64,000 nucleotides of DNA. Source: Zerene cesonia (taxonomy: Eukaryota > Arthropoda > Insecta > Lepidoptera > Pieridae). The position numbers and the translations under genes were made by a program. The stretch lies in NCBI RefSeq assembly GCF_012273895.1, contig NC_052112.1:1612001-1676000 (forward strand), written 5' to 3'. The notes under the pieces are model-generated. The model ran no database searches and was not told where the DNA came from. It saw only the letters and a list, made by a program, of their open reading frames with translations. Below, piece by piece: positions 49,800-60,370 of the stretch (the first letter of the stretch is position 1; the number at the start of each line of letters is the position of its first letter).

Positions 49800-50970
49800 T
49801 TTTTTTAAACTATTATTTGTTTTAATATTAATTTACTAAGTTTGTTTTCAGTGTGTGAGATACTCTCAAATCAAGTAATTCATTTTAAGCCAAATATAAT
49901 ACTCAATACGATTTAAATAATAAACTTTAAGTATTTCAATAATGACTAAAGATTGATAAGGCAATTTTTTTTAATTCGACTGTGTTTATAAAAGTTAAAT
50001 ACTCGTCAATTTATTAATTCTAAAATAAATAGTACTCCCATCATTTTGCCCGCCATCCTGCATGACATATAAGGCTATAGGATATGTTCAGACTAAGACA
50101 ATCACAATAGGTCGGTATGTAAATGGCTAGAGACCTAGAGGTGCGCTTTCAAAGGCATTATGATAGGGTTACTTCTAGTAATAAGATATTTTCTTGTTTT
50201 TAGTTTAGTGCAAGTGAACCTTTTTTGAAAATTAGTCAGAATTTAGAGTAGAAAATTTACAAATTAGATTCGTATTGTATAAAAAACAACGGATGTAAAA
50301 TTTTATCTAAATATAACCCGCCGTTTTTGTGTAATTACAATGAAATTAAAATTCTTTATTGCGTTAAAAATAATGACATAAATGAGCCGACGTTTCGAAC
50401 ACTTTACAGCGAGCGTGCTCACGGGAGTCTCCCCGTATTTTTTTTTAAATTTCAAAATGTATAATACTCGCGTAAAATCAAACACAAGAAAATACCATTT
50501 ATGTACATTTAAAAACAACTCCAATATGTATATGGTAGCTTTATTAATTAGAAATTATACCAATGGATCGCATAACAAGTGAAAACCATAAAATTATAGT
50601 GCGTAGGTTTTTTCAATGCAATTAACAACACTTGAGCTCTGGCGCATCTGTCCCACTTCAATCAATCGATCTTCACCCCTAGATGGCTGTAGTTAAGATT
50701 CAAAATACATTTTCGGTATTGCACCATAAAAAAATGTTGCAGCACGAGAATTTGATCCTTGATGCATAAAACATAAGGAAGATAACTGGATGCTTCGAAA
50801 TATATTAATGCATTTAGGGTGATCTGCGTACACTTAAGTGTAGGGTGTATTGCACCCCAATAACGGTTATATTTTGATATTATTTTAATTTGATTCAGTA
50901 TAATAACAGGTGGTTTACATCAAAATCAATTGATATAGAATAATACAATATTGAGGGTTTAATACTAGTG
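49800..50970. other. AT-rich intronic DNA
   Basis: Apart from the family M repeat at 50385-50495 nothing was recognised in this stretch. Confidence 0.45.
50385..50495. repeat. Interspersed repeat (family M)
   Basis: CCGACGTTTCGAACACTTTA, CAGCGAGCGTGCTCACGGG, and GCGTAAAATCAAACACAAGA also occur around 19400 and (in part) 59951-60018. Confidence 0.6.
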
Positions 50971-50975
50971 AGCCA

Positions 50976-51336
50976 TCTTCTAATATTATACATGCGAAAG
51001 TAACTCTTCTGTTTCTTTTCGTGGGGATATACCAATCCAAATCTCAAATAGGACCAAATGGCAACAATGTCCTATCAAATAAAAAAATCGCATCAAGCTG
51101 TTCAAAAACCATGAATATTGAGTTTCTGGGAGGTCGGTTGACCAACAGATCACTACATAGTATAAAACCAAGTCTCTTCCTCTGTCCCTATGTATGCTTA
51201 AATCTTTAAAAGTACGCAACGAATTTTGGTGGGGTTTTATTAAATACAAAGAGTGGTTCAAGAGGACGGTTTATACGTATAACATCTATTAAACTACTCT
51301 AAATTTAACGCGTGCGAAGTCGCGTGCAAAAGCTAG
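50976..51336 (+). mobile_element. Helitron-like element, family G, next to Notch exon
   Basis: TCTTCTAATATTATACATGC to GTGCGAAGTCGCGTGCAAAA then GCTAG before T. It is longer than the others (361 bp). Its 3' end lies about 40 bp past the splice donor of the EGF1 exon, just inside the intron. Confidence 0.75.
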
Positions 51337-51378
51337 TAAATACATAATTAAAAATAATAAGCAAAATGGTTGACTTAC

Positions 51379-51457
51379 TTGCAGAAATATTCTCCTCGCG
51401 GCGTGGAGAGGCACGTACCACCATTCTTGCATGGGGACGGAGAGCATGAGACAAAAC
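51379..51457 (-). CDS. N: Notch exon: first part of EGF1
   Basis: This 79-bp exon has acceptor TATATTTCCAG|GTTTTG and donor TTTCTGCAA|GTAAGT. It enters in phase 1 and leaves in phase 2. Translation gives GFVSCSPSPCKNGGTC and then a segment ending GEYFC, i.e. cysteines 1-4 of an EGF module (the first Gly is assumed, since its first base is upstream). Joining to 10500-10777 adds N and then CTSRYAGEFC, a complete EGF1. CKNGGTC is an O-fucosylation consensus. The exon is very short and separated from the next by about 40.6 kb, so automated annotation could easily miss it. The preceding exon should encode the signal peptide and end in phase 1. Confidence 0.9.
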
Positions 51458-51527
51458 CTGGAAATATAACACATAGTGAGTATTATAAGATATTTTTTAC
51501 TTGTCAAACTTATTGTTGTTGTTGCAA

Positions 51528-51690
51528 ACTTAAACTGAAACATTTATTTATTCAATAAGACTTCTTATAGAAACACTTTTGAATCGTCATTATACATAGT
51601 TTTAACATTTACCACCGGTTCGGAAAGCAGTTTCTGCAGAGAAGAGCCGGCAAGAAACTGTAGTTGCTCTTTTAAAATAATATCAAATTT
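51528..51690. repeat. Interspersed repeat (family L)
   Basis: Matches 44780-44945 (GGTTCGGAAAGCAGTTTCTG, AAACTGTAGTTGCTCTTTTA). It starts about 70 bp upstream of the EGF1 exon acceptor. Confidence 0.65.
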
Positions 51691-52077
51691 ACATTTGTTT
51701 TTTATAATTTGTAACATGTACATAACAATGATGCCAAAAAACTGTCCTGTGGTTCTTAAGCGACCTCATTCCGTGGATTGTCATCTTCCATATATTCTTA
51801 GTTATTAAATAGCAATACTGTATTAAAGAATTAAATAAACGTATAAATACGCAATGCTAAACAAATTCCCATTTTTCACAGTCGGTTAAAAAGTAAACCA
51901 GGATATTTGGATAAGTAATATATATTTACCCTTGTCAAATTCCTAATCACGCGCGCCCGAGTTGTCAGAATGTTTGCTTATACGATAAGTATCAAAGTTT
52001 AACGTTGAGATTAAGATAATTTTACTTTTACAGGAATAAACCCGGGACTGAATGTTTTATTTATGTCATCGTAAGTA

Positions 52078-52259
52078 AAGGAGCTGGTTGGTGGGCTGCC
52101 TGATGGTAGGTACCACCGCCCATGATTATTTGCAGAGGCGTTAGGTCGTTTGCAGACCTTAAGCCTCTACATCCTCCCATTGACTCCGCAAGCGAAGCCG
52201 CGGGCGGAAAGCTAGTAGGCTATATATGTACCATGGAAAAAGCCGGGACGGACAGCTAG
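52078..52259 (+). repeat. Family I fragment followed by two Helitron-like 3' ends
   Basis: 52078-52180 matches family I (GGAGCTGGTTGGTGGGCTGC, ACCACCGCCCATGA). It is followed by GCGAAGCCGCGGGCGGAAAG then CTAG, and by AAAAAGCCGGGACGGACAG then CTAG. Confidence 0.6.
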
Positions 52260-52856
52260 TATATTATATTTGCATATGAACAGTGTACTTACAGTTCGAA
52301 GTATGCTCACTGTTTTTCTTAACGCTGGTTGACGATTGGTCGTTTTTAATTGTTAATTTTTTATTTATTTTAGTTGTGTCTAAGTTATGTAAAAACGTTG
52401 ACGTATTATTAACATTGTCATTAATTAAAAAGACAATCGGAACATTAACAACACAGCACACCTAATGGGACAAGCCAAAAAATGCAAATGCGTTTTTTCA
52501 TACTTCAGAAGAATCGATTAATTCGCTACAGTGGGTGGTCTCGATGCACGGATCTTATCGATTGTTAATTCTAGTGCCGATTAAACTTCCGAATCGTTTC
52601 AATCTTCAGACGAATCTCAAGACGAAAAGATGTATCTCGGCTTTAGATCTGATTTTGTGATCACTCAGTAATGCGTAATGATTTGTCTTTGAAGATTAGA
52701 AACATTCTTAGAATGTTTAGAATGCGAAAGTTATTCTGTATCTTTTCAGCCTTATATAGATAACTATTGCTTCTTTTCGACAAAACGACCGACGAACATA
52801 TTATTATGTTAATACTTTCTTGAGCAATAACGTAGATGAAACTTATTCACATAAAA

Positions 52857-53071
52857 CTAGCTATCCACGCACGACTTCGTCCGCGCTGTCAATGAAAAAA
52901 ACAGTCGCGGATTTTATCCGCATAGTTCTAGTTCCGGTGGGATTCGGGATAAAAATTACCCTATGTCCTATCTCGTGTATCAAACTATCTCTATACCGAA
53001 TTTCCTTCCAATCAGTTTAGTAGTGAAGAAGATATAGACGGACAAAGTTGCTTTCGCATTTATAATACTAG
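52857..53071 (-). mobile_element. Helitron-like element, family F
   Basis: Plus strand CTAGCTATCCACGCACGACT through GGGATTCGGGATAAAAATTA to TTTCGCATTTATAATACTAG then TAGGGA: a reversed TC...CTAG element with Lep1-like termini but a different interior. Confidence 0.7.
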
Positions 53072-53753
53072 TAGGGATATTGGAAACTAGTGTCCATCCA
53101 GTAGTTGAAAATAATGCAAAATACCATGAGGTCGCATCGCTTGCCCATCCAAAACCCGGATATCATGATTCAATTATAATACAGTTGAGAACTGAGCTTC
53201 AATACAGAACGAACGACAAAAACCGGTTATCGGACATCCGTACAAGGATTGCTTTTTTACCGATGACGTTTACCGGTTTTAACGAAATCGTGAAATTAAT
53301 GCATCGCCTCGTTCATGCATAATTTATCTGTCCTAATATAGGCAAAGCGATTTCGTGAGCCGACGGTATTTGGCGGCAGATGGCGCTGAATCGAGTTTTT
53401 GTTGACTCCTGCACTTATATGTGATATTGATAGGTGTTTTGGATATTTAAGTGCGGTTGTGTGCGTGCTATTCGTTTATTGTAAGAAACAAATGATACTT
53501 TAGGAATTGAGTTGGTTTTCTACTTTTTATAATATAGAATGTACCTACGACTCACTCAACATTTGAAGTTTACACATATCAAGTTAGGTATATTATGTAT
53601 AAGCTAATACAGTAAATATTTATAACAAAAAACAGTGTAAATCCCTGAATTCATATCATTAACCAATCGCAGTTGAACGGACGAAACGCGACAAGTCGCA
53701 ACATGAATCGTTACATTTTAAATATTTTAATATTTTTAACACTGATAACGCAC

Positions 53754-53838
53754 CGTGGGAAAGCGTTACTGATAACCGAATATACATATATAAAAATAAC
53801 TTCGCCCACAAACACTTCCGCGAAATATCCGTGAGAAA
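53754..53838 (+). promoter_or_regulatory. Pair of Su(H)-consensus sites
   Basis: CGTGGGAAA at 53754-53762 and CGTGAGAAA at 53830-53838 both match YGTGRGAAM, in the same orientation 76 bp apart and outside any recognised repeat. Su(H)/CSL is the DNA-binding partner of Notch, so autoregulation is conceivable, but single matches are expected by chance in a window this size. Confidence 0.25.
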
Positions 53839-54204
53839 TGTACTGTGATATATCATTTATATAACATTATAATAATACGCAATTTGCATTTGATAACAGA
53901 TTAAAATGCGCTGGGCTTCTGTAAACAATAATGATTCGGAGAAACGTTGAAGATGTTATAAGAGAAGGTAGATAATTGTCCTTATGCATGTTTAATTAAT
54001 TGTTATTTGACCAGTAATAGAGAAAAATAAGATTTGAAAAGCGAGGGTAGTTTAGTGTATCAAAAGTGTCACTTACTTTAATAACTATTTTTTCACTTTG
54101 TTCATGTATTCTTTATGTAATATTGTTTAGTAGGTTATGTAGTTAAAATATGTGTGGTTTTGGATTAATTAAAAATTTCATCTCGGTTTGCACGGGTGTG
54201 TTTT

Positions 54205-54408
54205 TTTTCTTATAAATCACTACAAGTATAAAAAAAGTTGCTTTCTCTGTCCCTATGTGCCTTTGTATGCTTAAATCTTTCAAACTACGAAACAAATTTT
54301 GATGGATTTTTTTTAATAGATAGAGTGATTCAAGAGGAAGGTTTGTATGCACAATACCATATTAAATTACTCTGAATTAATGCGCGCGAAGTCGCGGGCA
54401 AAAGCTAA
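54205..54408 (+). mobile_element. Helitron-like family G, 3' part
   Basis: TTGCTTTCTCTGTCCCTATG, AGTGATTCAAGAGGAAGG and GCGCGAAGTCGCGGGCAAAA then GCTAA (a CTRR end). Confidence 0.7.
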
Positions 54409-54889
54409 TCAGTGATAAGCATTTAGACAGTGAAAGAATTTTTAAAATAGGTCCAGTACCTTTTGAGCCAATATAAAAATACATACATGCAAATATTTCT
54501 TTATAACATTAGTATAGACTAGTTTTGTATAGACGTTGGACAAAACATAAAACATGTTAAAAATTATTACTGGACCATTAAACACAACTTGCGTATTAGT
54601 CGCAAAACAATTTATTATTCAGAATACTGAAAGAGTTTTTACAATCGATATTAAATTCAGGAAGCTTAATAATCTGAAGCACTACTCCATTGGATCTTGG
54701 ATTTTATTAGCTACTGGTGTACGGGCGCGTGTTTATTTGTAAACATAATGGAGTCTTTCTAGAATGATCTATCATTTTTGTAGACGATTCGATTGTTTAC
54801 TTTTTTTAATAGTTGTTTTGCATCTATTAGTTAAAGTTTATAGCGTGTTTAGTAATCTCTTCTTAATAAGTATATGTAATACAAAGGTG

Positions 54890-55165
54890 TAAAAATCTAT
54901 TAACGCACAGCCCAAACTACTGTTCCGATCGGGTTGAATTTTGTCATACAGGTAGCCACTATAATGAAGGCATCTAATAAGAAAAGAATTTCATAAATTC
55001 TACCTCCAAGAGAAAATAGGGGATGAAATCGGGAAGGGGGTGATTATACCATTGAAAATTTATTTTAACCACGCAGTCGAAGCTGTAGGCGTTAGTCACT
55101 AGGGGATGAAAGTTTATAACATTATTTTGACCATGCCGTCGAAGTTGCGGGCGTCAGTCACACAC
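54890..55165 (+). repeat. Helitron-like repeat with 'AACGCACAGCCCAAACTACT' head
   Basis: TTAACGCACAGCCCAAACTA, then a degenerate core GATCGGGTTGAATTTTGTCA, then two 3' ends in succession: ACGCAGTCGAAGCTGTAGGC and ATGCCGTCGAAGTTGCGGGC. Only partly preserved. Confidence 0.55.
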
Positions 55166-55400
55166 GACAACCTCCTTCCCTCAAGTCTTAATATTATCAA
55201 ATGTCATCGCGTCATCACATCGCGTGACCAGCGTAAACTACACGAGTTTAATTGTCATGCATTACCAATTTCACGGCAAAACAATCGACAGATTGGGAAT
55301 TTTAATCACACAACGAGAGAAATCTTTGGCGATGTAATTGGCCCCTTGTGTGTCATAGTTTAATCTTGCCCAAACATTTGTTGGATAGTCTTATTTATAA

Positions 55401-55600
55401 CTAGCTGCGCCCCGCGGTTTCACCCGCGTAAGTTCGTATCCCGTAAGAATATCGGGATTAAAAGTTGCCTATATGTTATTCCAGTTGTCCAGCTATCTAC
55501 GTACCAAATTTCATTGCAATCGGTTCAGTAGTTTTTGCGTGAAAGAGCAACAAACACACACACATCCTTACAAACTTTCGCATTTATAATATTAGTAGGA
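55401..55600 (-). mobile_element. Lep1-like Helitron, minus orientation
   Basis: Full length and close to consensus, CTAGCTGCGCCCCGCGG to TTCGCATTTATAATATTAG then TAGGA. Confidence 0.92.
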
Positions 55601-56325
55601 TTTACAAACATATTGTGAAAGTAAGTGGTACGCATCGGTGCATAGGTCGCAGTCAGATTAAATTAATTATCCTTAGTGGATAAATAATATATTAGAACTT
55701 CTGTAAGTCGTATATTAAGGGAGAAGCCAAAAAAAATGTATGGTGCTTTTGCTCAAGTGGGTTAAAGTGTTTTGTATAGTACAGAAAACGAATTCAAAAT
55801 TAAACCAGCGGAAAAGTAGTATATAATATAAACTATATAACGCTATATTCACATTAAGCTAGCGAGTATATTACATATACATTATAACTATAATACAATG
55901 TCATCACAATTACATCCACAATGATACAATAATTTTACAACATCTGTGTATGTATGTGTGAAGGGTGGGCACCCTTCGGTCACGCGTGTGCGCAGGACCA
56001 TAGAAGAGTGGAACATTCCAGATGTTATTATTACTTTACGTTAATTTGGGGACGATTCGCGCATAGACTTTGTATCTACGTATAAAAATTTTAAAGTATT
56101 TTCCTTCGTCGTATGTTGTACTACTGAATACCTCTTTCGTAAACGTGAAAGTGTGTTCTGTCAAACAAATACTGATCTGAATAAAACTTCGTGTACACCT
56201 ATATAGTCTAGACTAGACTAGACAAGGAAAAGTAATCAATAAGTAACGTATTAGCTATTTAACTAAAATAACCACGAAATTAAAGTTCCATAAATAACCA
56301 AATACGATAGTAGTTCATTCTACTA

Positions 56326-56523
56326 TCCTACTAATATTATAAATGCGAAAGTTTGTAAGAATGTGTGTGTTTGTTGCTCTTTCACGCGAAAACTACTGAA
56401 CCGATTGCAATGAAATTTGGTACGTAGATAGCTGAACAACTGGAATAACATATAGGCTACTTTTTATCCCGATAATCCTACGGGATAAGGACTTACGCGG
56501 GTGGAACCGCGGGGCGCAGCTAG
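56326..56523 (+). mobile_element. Lep1-like Helitron, plus orientation
   Basis: Full length, TCCTACTAATATTATAAATG to GGGGCGCAGCTAG before T, hairpin GCGGGTGGAACCGC. Confidence 0.9.
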
Positions 56524-56617
56524 TTATAAATAATCCCAAAACTCAATAGAGCAAGTACAATCGTCCCCAGGCCGGCAAGGTGACGCGACCCACTAGCACA
56601 CAATAACATATACGTGA

Positions 56618-56827
56618 TTGCGGATGCGCTGTGTATTGTGGCATCCGGCGCGCCTCACATCAATGTGCTGCTGGAACAGTGGATGGAAGATTATGGACTA
56701 TCGGATGGTTTGGTTCATTTTTCAGCTACTGCTGTTTTGCGTGATTGGTTTGGAAGTTATGGCGTTTTGTACAAAAAAGGTCACTAACGGGGAGGAGATA
56801 CCACTCCAAAATCTTAGATGTGACTAG
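56618..56827 (+). CDS. Candidate small secreted-peptide ORF or signal-peptide exon (unrecognised)
   Basis: A 69-codon plus-strand frame. The most plausible start is the internal ATG before GACTATCGG (A at -3, G at +4), giving MDYRMVWFIFQLLLFCVIG and then LEVMA, a good signal-peptide shape with a small-residue cleavage site, followed by a short tail (FCTKKVTNG...NLRCD) and a stop. Unlike nearby AT-rich frames it sits in unique, GC-richer DNA directly after a Helitron. I do not recognise the product. It could be a small secreted peptide, the first exon of a plus-strand gene (weak donors AAG|GTCACT, AGAT|GTGACT), or chance. Confidence 0.25.
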   Translation: MRMRCVLWHPARLTSMCCWNSGWKIMDYRMVWFIFQLLLFCVIGLEVMAFCTKKVTNGEEIPLQNLRCD

Positions 56828-57406
56828 ATAAAAATTTCCTATTAAATACAAACAATTATGTCAATCGGTTGAAAATGTTTGGAATATTAGTTGAAAATGT
56901 CGAATGTGAGATATTAATTTCTGACTTGTCCTTGGATAATTATGAATGAAATTTTACAGAAACGTAATATATAGTGTTACCTACGTGTAAGACACAAGTA
57001 TTTCATTAATAAGTATTTAATAAAAGTCATACTAATACAGAGTTTAGTATAAGAATTTCGATACCACTATACGCATCACTTAAATTGAAAGGCAATTGAT
57101 TTTAGCCTTTAGTCTAGTGTACCTATATATAACCTTGTACTATTAATGTTTCGGAAATTACTTATCACAATTCACAACTACTCGGTATAATTTTATTAAT
57201 CTCATTACATAATCTTTTCAAATTATATTAAGAAACATCCGTCTGAAGATGTCTTAATGCTTATGTAATATAACAGGAAATCGAAATAAAGCTTCTCGTG
57301 TGAAGATAATAATATAGCTTTTGTTAATTGGGTTTGACAATTAGTATTTAGGAAGCGTAATTGAGTACGCAGAAATGGCCTACTCGCATCGTTTGTCTAT
57401 GGAAAA

Positions 57407-57543
57407 CTAGCTGCGTCCCGCGGTTTCACCCGCGCTAGTCCGTATCGCGTAGGAATATCGGAATTCAAAGTTGCCTATATGTTATTCCAGTTGTTCAGCT
57501 GTCTACGTACCAAATTTCATTGCAATCGGTTCAGTAGTTTTTT
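57407..57543 (-). mobile_element. Lep1-like Helitron, truncated
   Basis: CTAGCTGCGTCCCGCGG to GGTTCAGTAGTTTTTT; the element's 5' third (right side) is missing. Confidence 0.82.
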
Positions 57544-57849
57544 CAATTACCACTATACGGAGTCAGAAAATACCTTAACTTTCATGCCATTTAAATATAT
57601 CTCAATCATGATGTAGAATCCATTATGCCGATTCCTCATTGTGTTTTGAACAAACCGCTATAGATTTAGTTTAAGCCTATTTATACGCCCTCCATACAAG
57701 AACCTCGTATAAGGAAGTACCAGCTTCACTTTATAAGGCAGAGGGCCATTGACTATTGTTTCTGATATGTGGATAGATACAAAAAGAGGTTACATTGTGA
57801 AATCTCGGGTAGACTGTTAGTATTCATTAATATTAAATTATAACCTTTT

Positions 57850-57986
57850 ACATTGACAATTAATAATCCACCACGCTGGCCAACCCGCACTTGGCCAGCG
57901 TGGTGGATTATGGCCTGAACCCTCATAGGAGGCCTGTGTCCCAGCAGTGGGAACATATATGGGCTGATGATGAAACATTGACAATT
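57850..57986 (+). mobile_element. SINE 3' fragment with inverted 5' end and 12-bp target duplication
   Basis: Flanked by ACATTGACAATT (57850-57861 and 57975-57986). The interior ends with the family's GGGCTGATGATGA tail. At its left, ATAATCCACCACGCTGGCCA (57863-57882) is an exact inverted copy of 57892-57911, so the insertion has a 5' inversion. Confidence 0.85.
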
Positions 57987-58340
57987 CAAGTCAAAACGCA
58001 ATGTCAAAAATAAAGTACAGTCCGCAACGTAATAATATATAATGATGTTTCAACAAAAAAACTTGGCATTATGGCATTCCTTGAACGTTGATGTTATTTT
58101 CTTGAAGTGATATTTCTCTTAGTCCACAGACGTTCATTGCTGACGGTACACATCTTTCGCAATAAATCTATTCTCTCACCATATCAGAAGTTACACATAA
58201 GGGAGCACATAATTCATAGTTTTAATAGCTCAGGTTAGGCCTTATAAGGTCGGTGTGAGTTTCACTGAACAAAAACTAGAATCTAATATTCGCTTTATAT
58301 AACTTTTCGAACGTTGTTACTTTTTATAATTCCGTATTTA

Positions 58341-58539
58341 TCCTACTAATATTATAAATGCGAAAGTTTGTAAGGAGGTGTGTGTGTTTGTTGCTCTTTC
58401 ACGCAAAAACTACTGAACTGATTGCAATGAAATTTGGTAGACAGATAGCTGGACGACTGGAATAACATAAAGGCAACTCCTTATCACGATATTAATACGG
58501 GATACGGATTTACGCGTAGGAAACCGCGGGGCGAGCTAG
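58341..58539 (+). mobile_element. Lep1-like Helitron, plus orientation
   Basis: TCCTACTAATATTATAAATG to GGGGCGAGCTAG before T; small changes in the GACAGATAGCTGGACGACTGG block. Confidence 0.88.
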
Positions 58540-58969
58540 TATTATTATAAAATAGATAGATTCTTGCTTTTCTTGAATTATTATTTAAAAAGGCTTAAAT
58601 ATATACTGACGCTTTTTCGTGGTAACACCTAATATGAGTTGTTAAAACAATAAACTTAAAAAATATATATGTATCATAAACCATAGCAGATCCTTACAGA
58701 GATAATAAATCACTTAGAATAGTGAACAAAAAAAAAAAAAAAAAATACAACGCTTTATTGATAGAAATTCCTGAAATAGTTTCACTTGCTTATACGTAAG
58801 GGATTTATTATTTCCTGCGATCTTAAACGGATAAGACACGCTTCTGAAATCTTTATATTGTCACCGTAACATCTGAAAATATATCCTACACGAATTGAAT
58901 GCTTTAACTATATAGAATATTAATACAATACTGCCTTTATAACAATTACTCTATCAAGAATTATCAAGA

Positions 58970-59180
58970 TAGCTGCGCCCCGCGGTTTCACCCGCGTAAG
59001 TCTGTATCCCGTAGGAATATCGGGATGAAAAGTTGCCTATGTGTTATTCCAGCTGTCCAGCCATTTACGTACCACATTTCATTGCAATCTGTTCAGTAGT
59101 TTTTGCGTGAGAGAGTTACAAACGTACACATACACGTACATCCATCCTCACAAACTTCCGCATTTATAATATTAGTAGGA
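58970..59180 (-). mobile_element. Lep1-like Helitron, minus orientation
   Basis: TAGCTGCGCCCCGCGGTTTC to CTTCCGCATTTATAATATTA then GTAGGA. To the right, AGTAGGAAGGAT is repeated up to about 59211, an expansion of the terminal motif. Confidence 0.85.
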
Positions 59181-59469
59181 AGGATAGTAGGAAGGATAGT
59201 AGGATAGGATGATTAAGATACATCATTAGTTTTGTAATTAAGATAACATTTAACATTTTTGAGCACGTTTTGTTCTAGTACTTAAATAAAACTTAACTAT
59301 CGTTATTATAAACATTTAGATATACTTAAGCCAAGACCACCCAGAAGGACATCCTTGTAATGATATTTTCCCATCGTTATATACTCTCATCCTACAGTTA
59401 TCTTAGTCTCTTAAACTTAACAACTATTAAACATTCTTAAACCTGCTTTGTTGTATAAAACACAAGCAG

Positions 59470-59690
59470 ATTGCCGCCCGTGGCTTTGCTCGTGTAATCA
59501 AAGGATATTCCATGGTAATAAGTAGTTCTACCAAAGTTAAATGTAGTTCACTCTACGTTCCTAACTATCTAAAAACACAAATATTATATCATTAAATCGC
59601 TCCGTTATGATGTGAGGACAAGCGAACAAACTAACTAAAAATATAAATGCGAATCATTTACAATATTATTAGGTAATAAACCCTAAGAAA
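59470..59690 (-). mobile_element. Degenerate Helitron-like repeat
   Basis: GCCGCCCGTGGCTTTGCTCG at the left and AAATATAAATGCGAATCATT then TACAATATTATTAGG at the right suggest an eroded reversed copy. Confidence 0.45.
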
Positions 59691-60135
59691 TTTTTAACAT
59701 AAGACTATAAAAGAAGATTAACCATAGTAACAAACTGGGCTAAATCTAGTATCTATATTCATATACCTAGATAGTTAGGTATAGCTTAGGCATTGTATTT
59801 AATTACTAGATAACATTGTACCTCGAAAGATCTCTCGTTTCGATGCACTAAGACCTACGCGATCCCATTGTTGAAATCGTGTGAGATATTTACTTAAAAC
59901 GAGTTAACCTATGCGCTTCTAAATACCATCTAAATCTCTAAATATGTAAGTATTCGAAACGTCGGGTTAATAATATAATTAATAAATCGCGTTTAAAATC
60001 AAACACAAGAAAATACTACTCCTCGAAAACAGCAGAAGCGATTCTCATGAAATTTTTTGAGCAGATATGCCCATATGCTGTTTTTGTTAAAATTTCTGTG
60101 TATGCAATAAAGAAAATATATAAATCATATATCAC

Positions 60136-60370
60136 TATATTATAAATGTGAAAGTTTTTTGTTTCGATGTTTATCCGTAAATCACGCTGAAATTACTGAA
60201 CGGATTTTGATGAAAATTGGTACACAGAGAGGGTATGAGCTGGCTTGGGTGTTAGGATACCTTTTATCCCAATCAAATGCTCTCTTGGGATAAAACAGGA
60301 CAGACAGTCACTAAATCATTTTTAAATATCCTAATTCCACGCTAGTAAAGCTGCGGGAAGCTAAAAAAAA
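60136..60370 (+). mobile_element. Helitron-like element, family E
   Basis: TCACTATATTATAAATGTGA, core ACGGATTTTGATGAAAATTG then GTACACAGAGAG, then TGCTCTCTTGGGATAAAACA and AAAGCTGCGGGAAGCTAA at the 3' end. Confidence 0.68.

Larger units (their letters stand above)
10778..51378 (-). other. N: Giant Notch intron, about 40.6 kb, phase 2
   Basis: The donor is GTAAGT just below 51379 and the acceptor is TTACAG just above 10777. The join restores EGF1 between its fourth and fifth cysteines. The intron contains most of the mobile elements listed here, a 1000-N gap, and several repeat-free blocks described separately. Confidence 0.9.
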
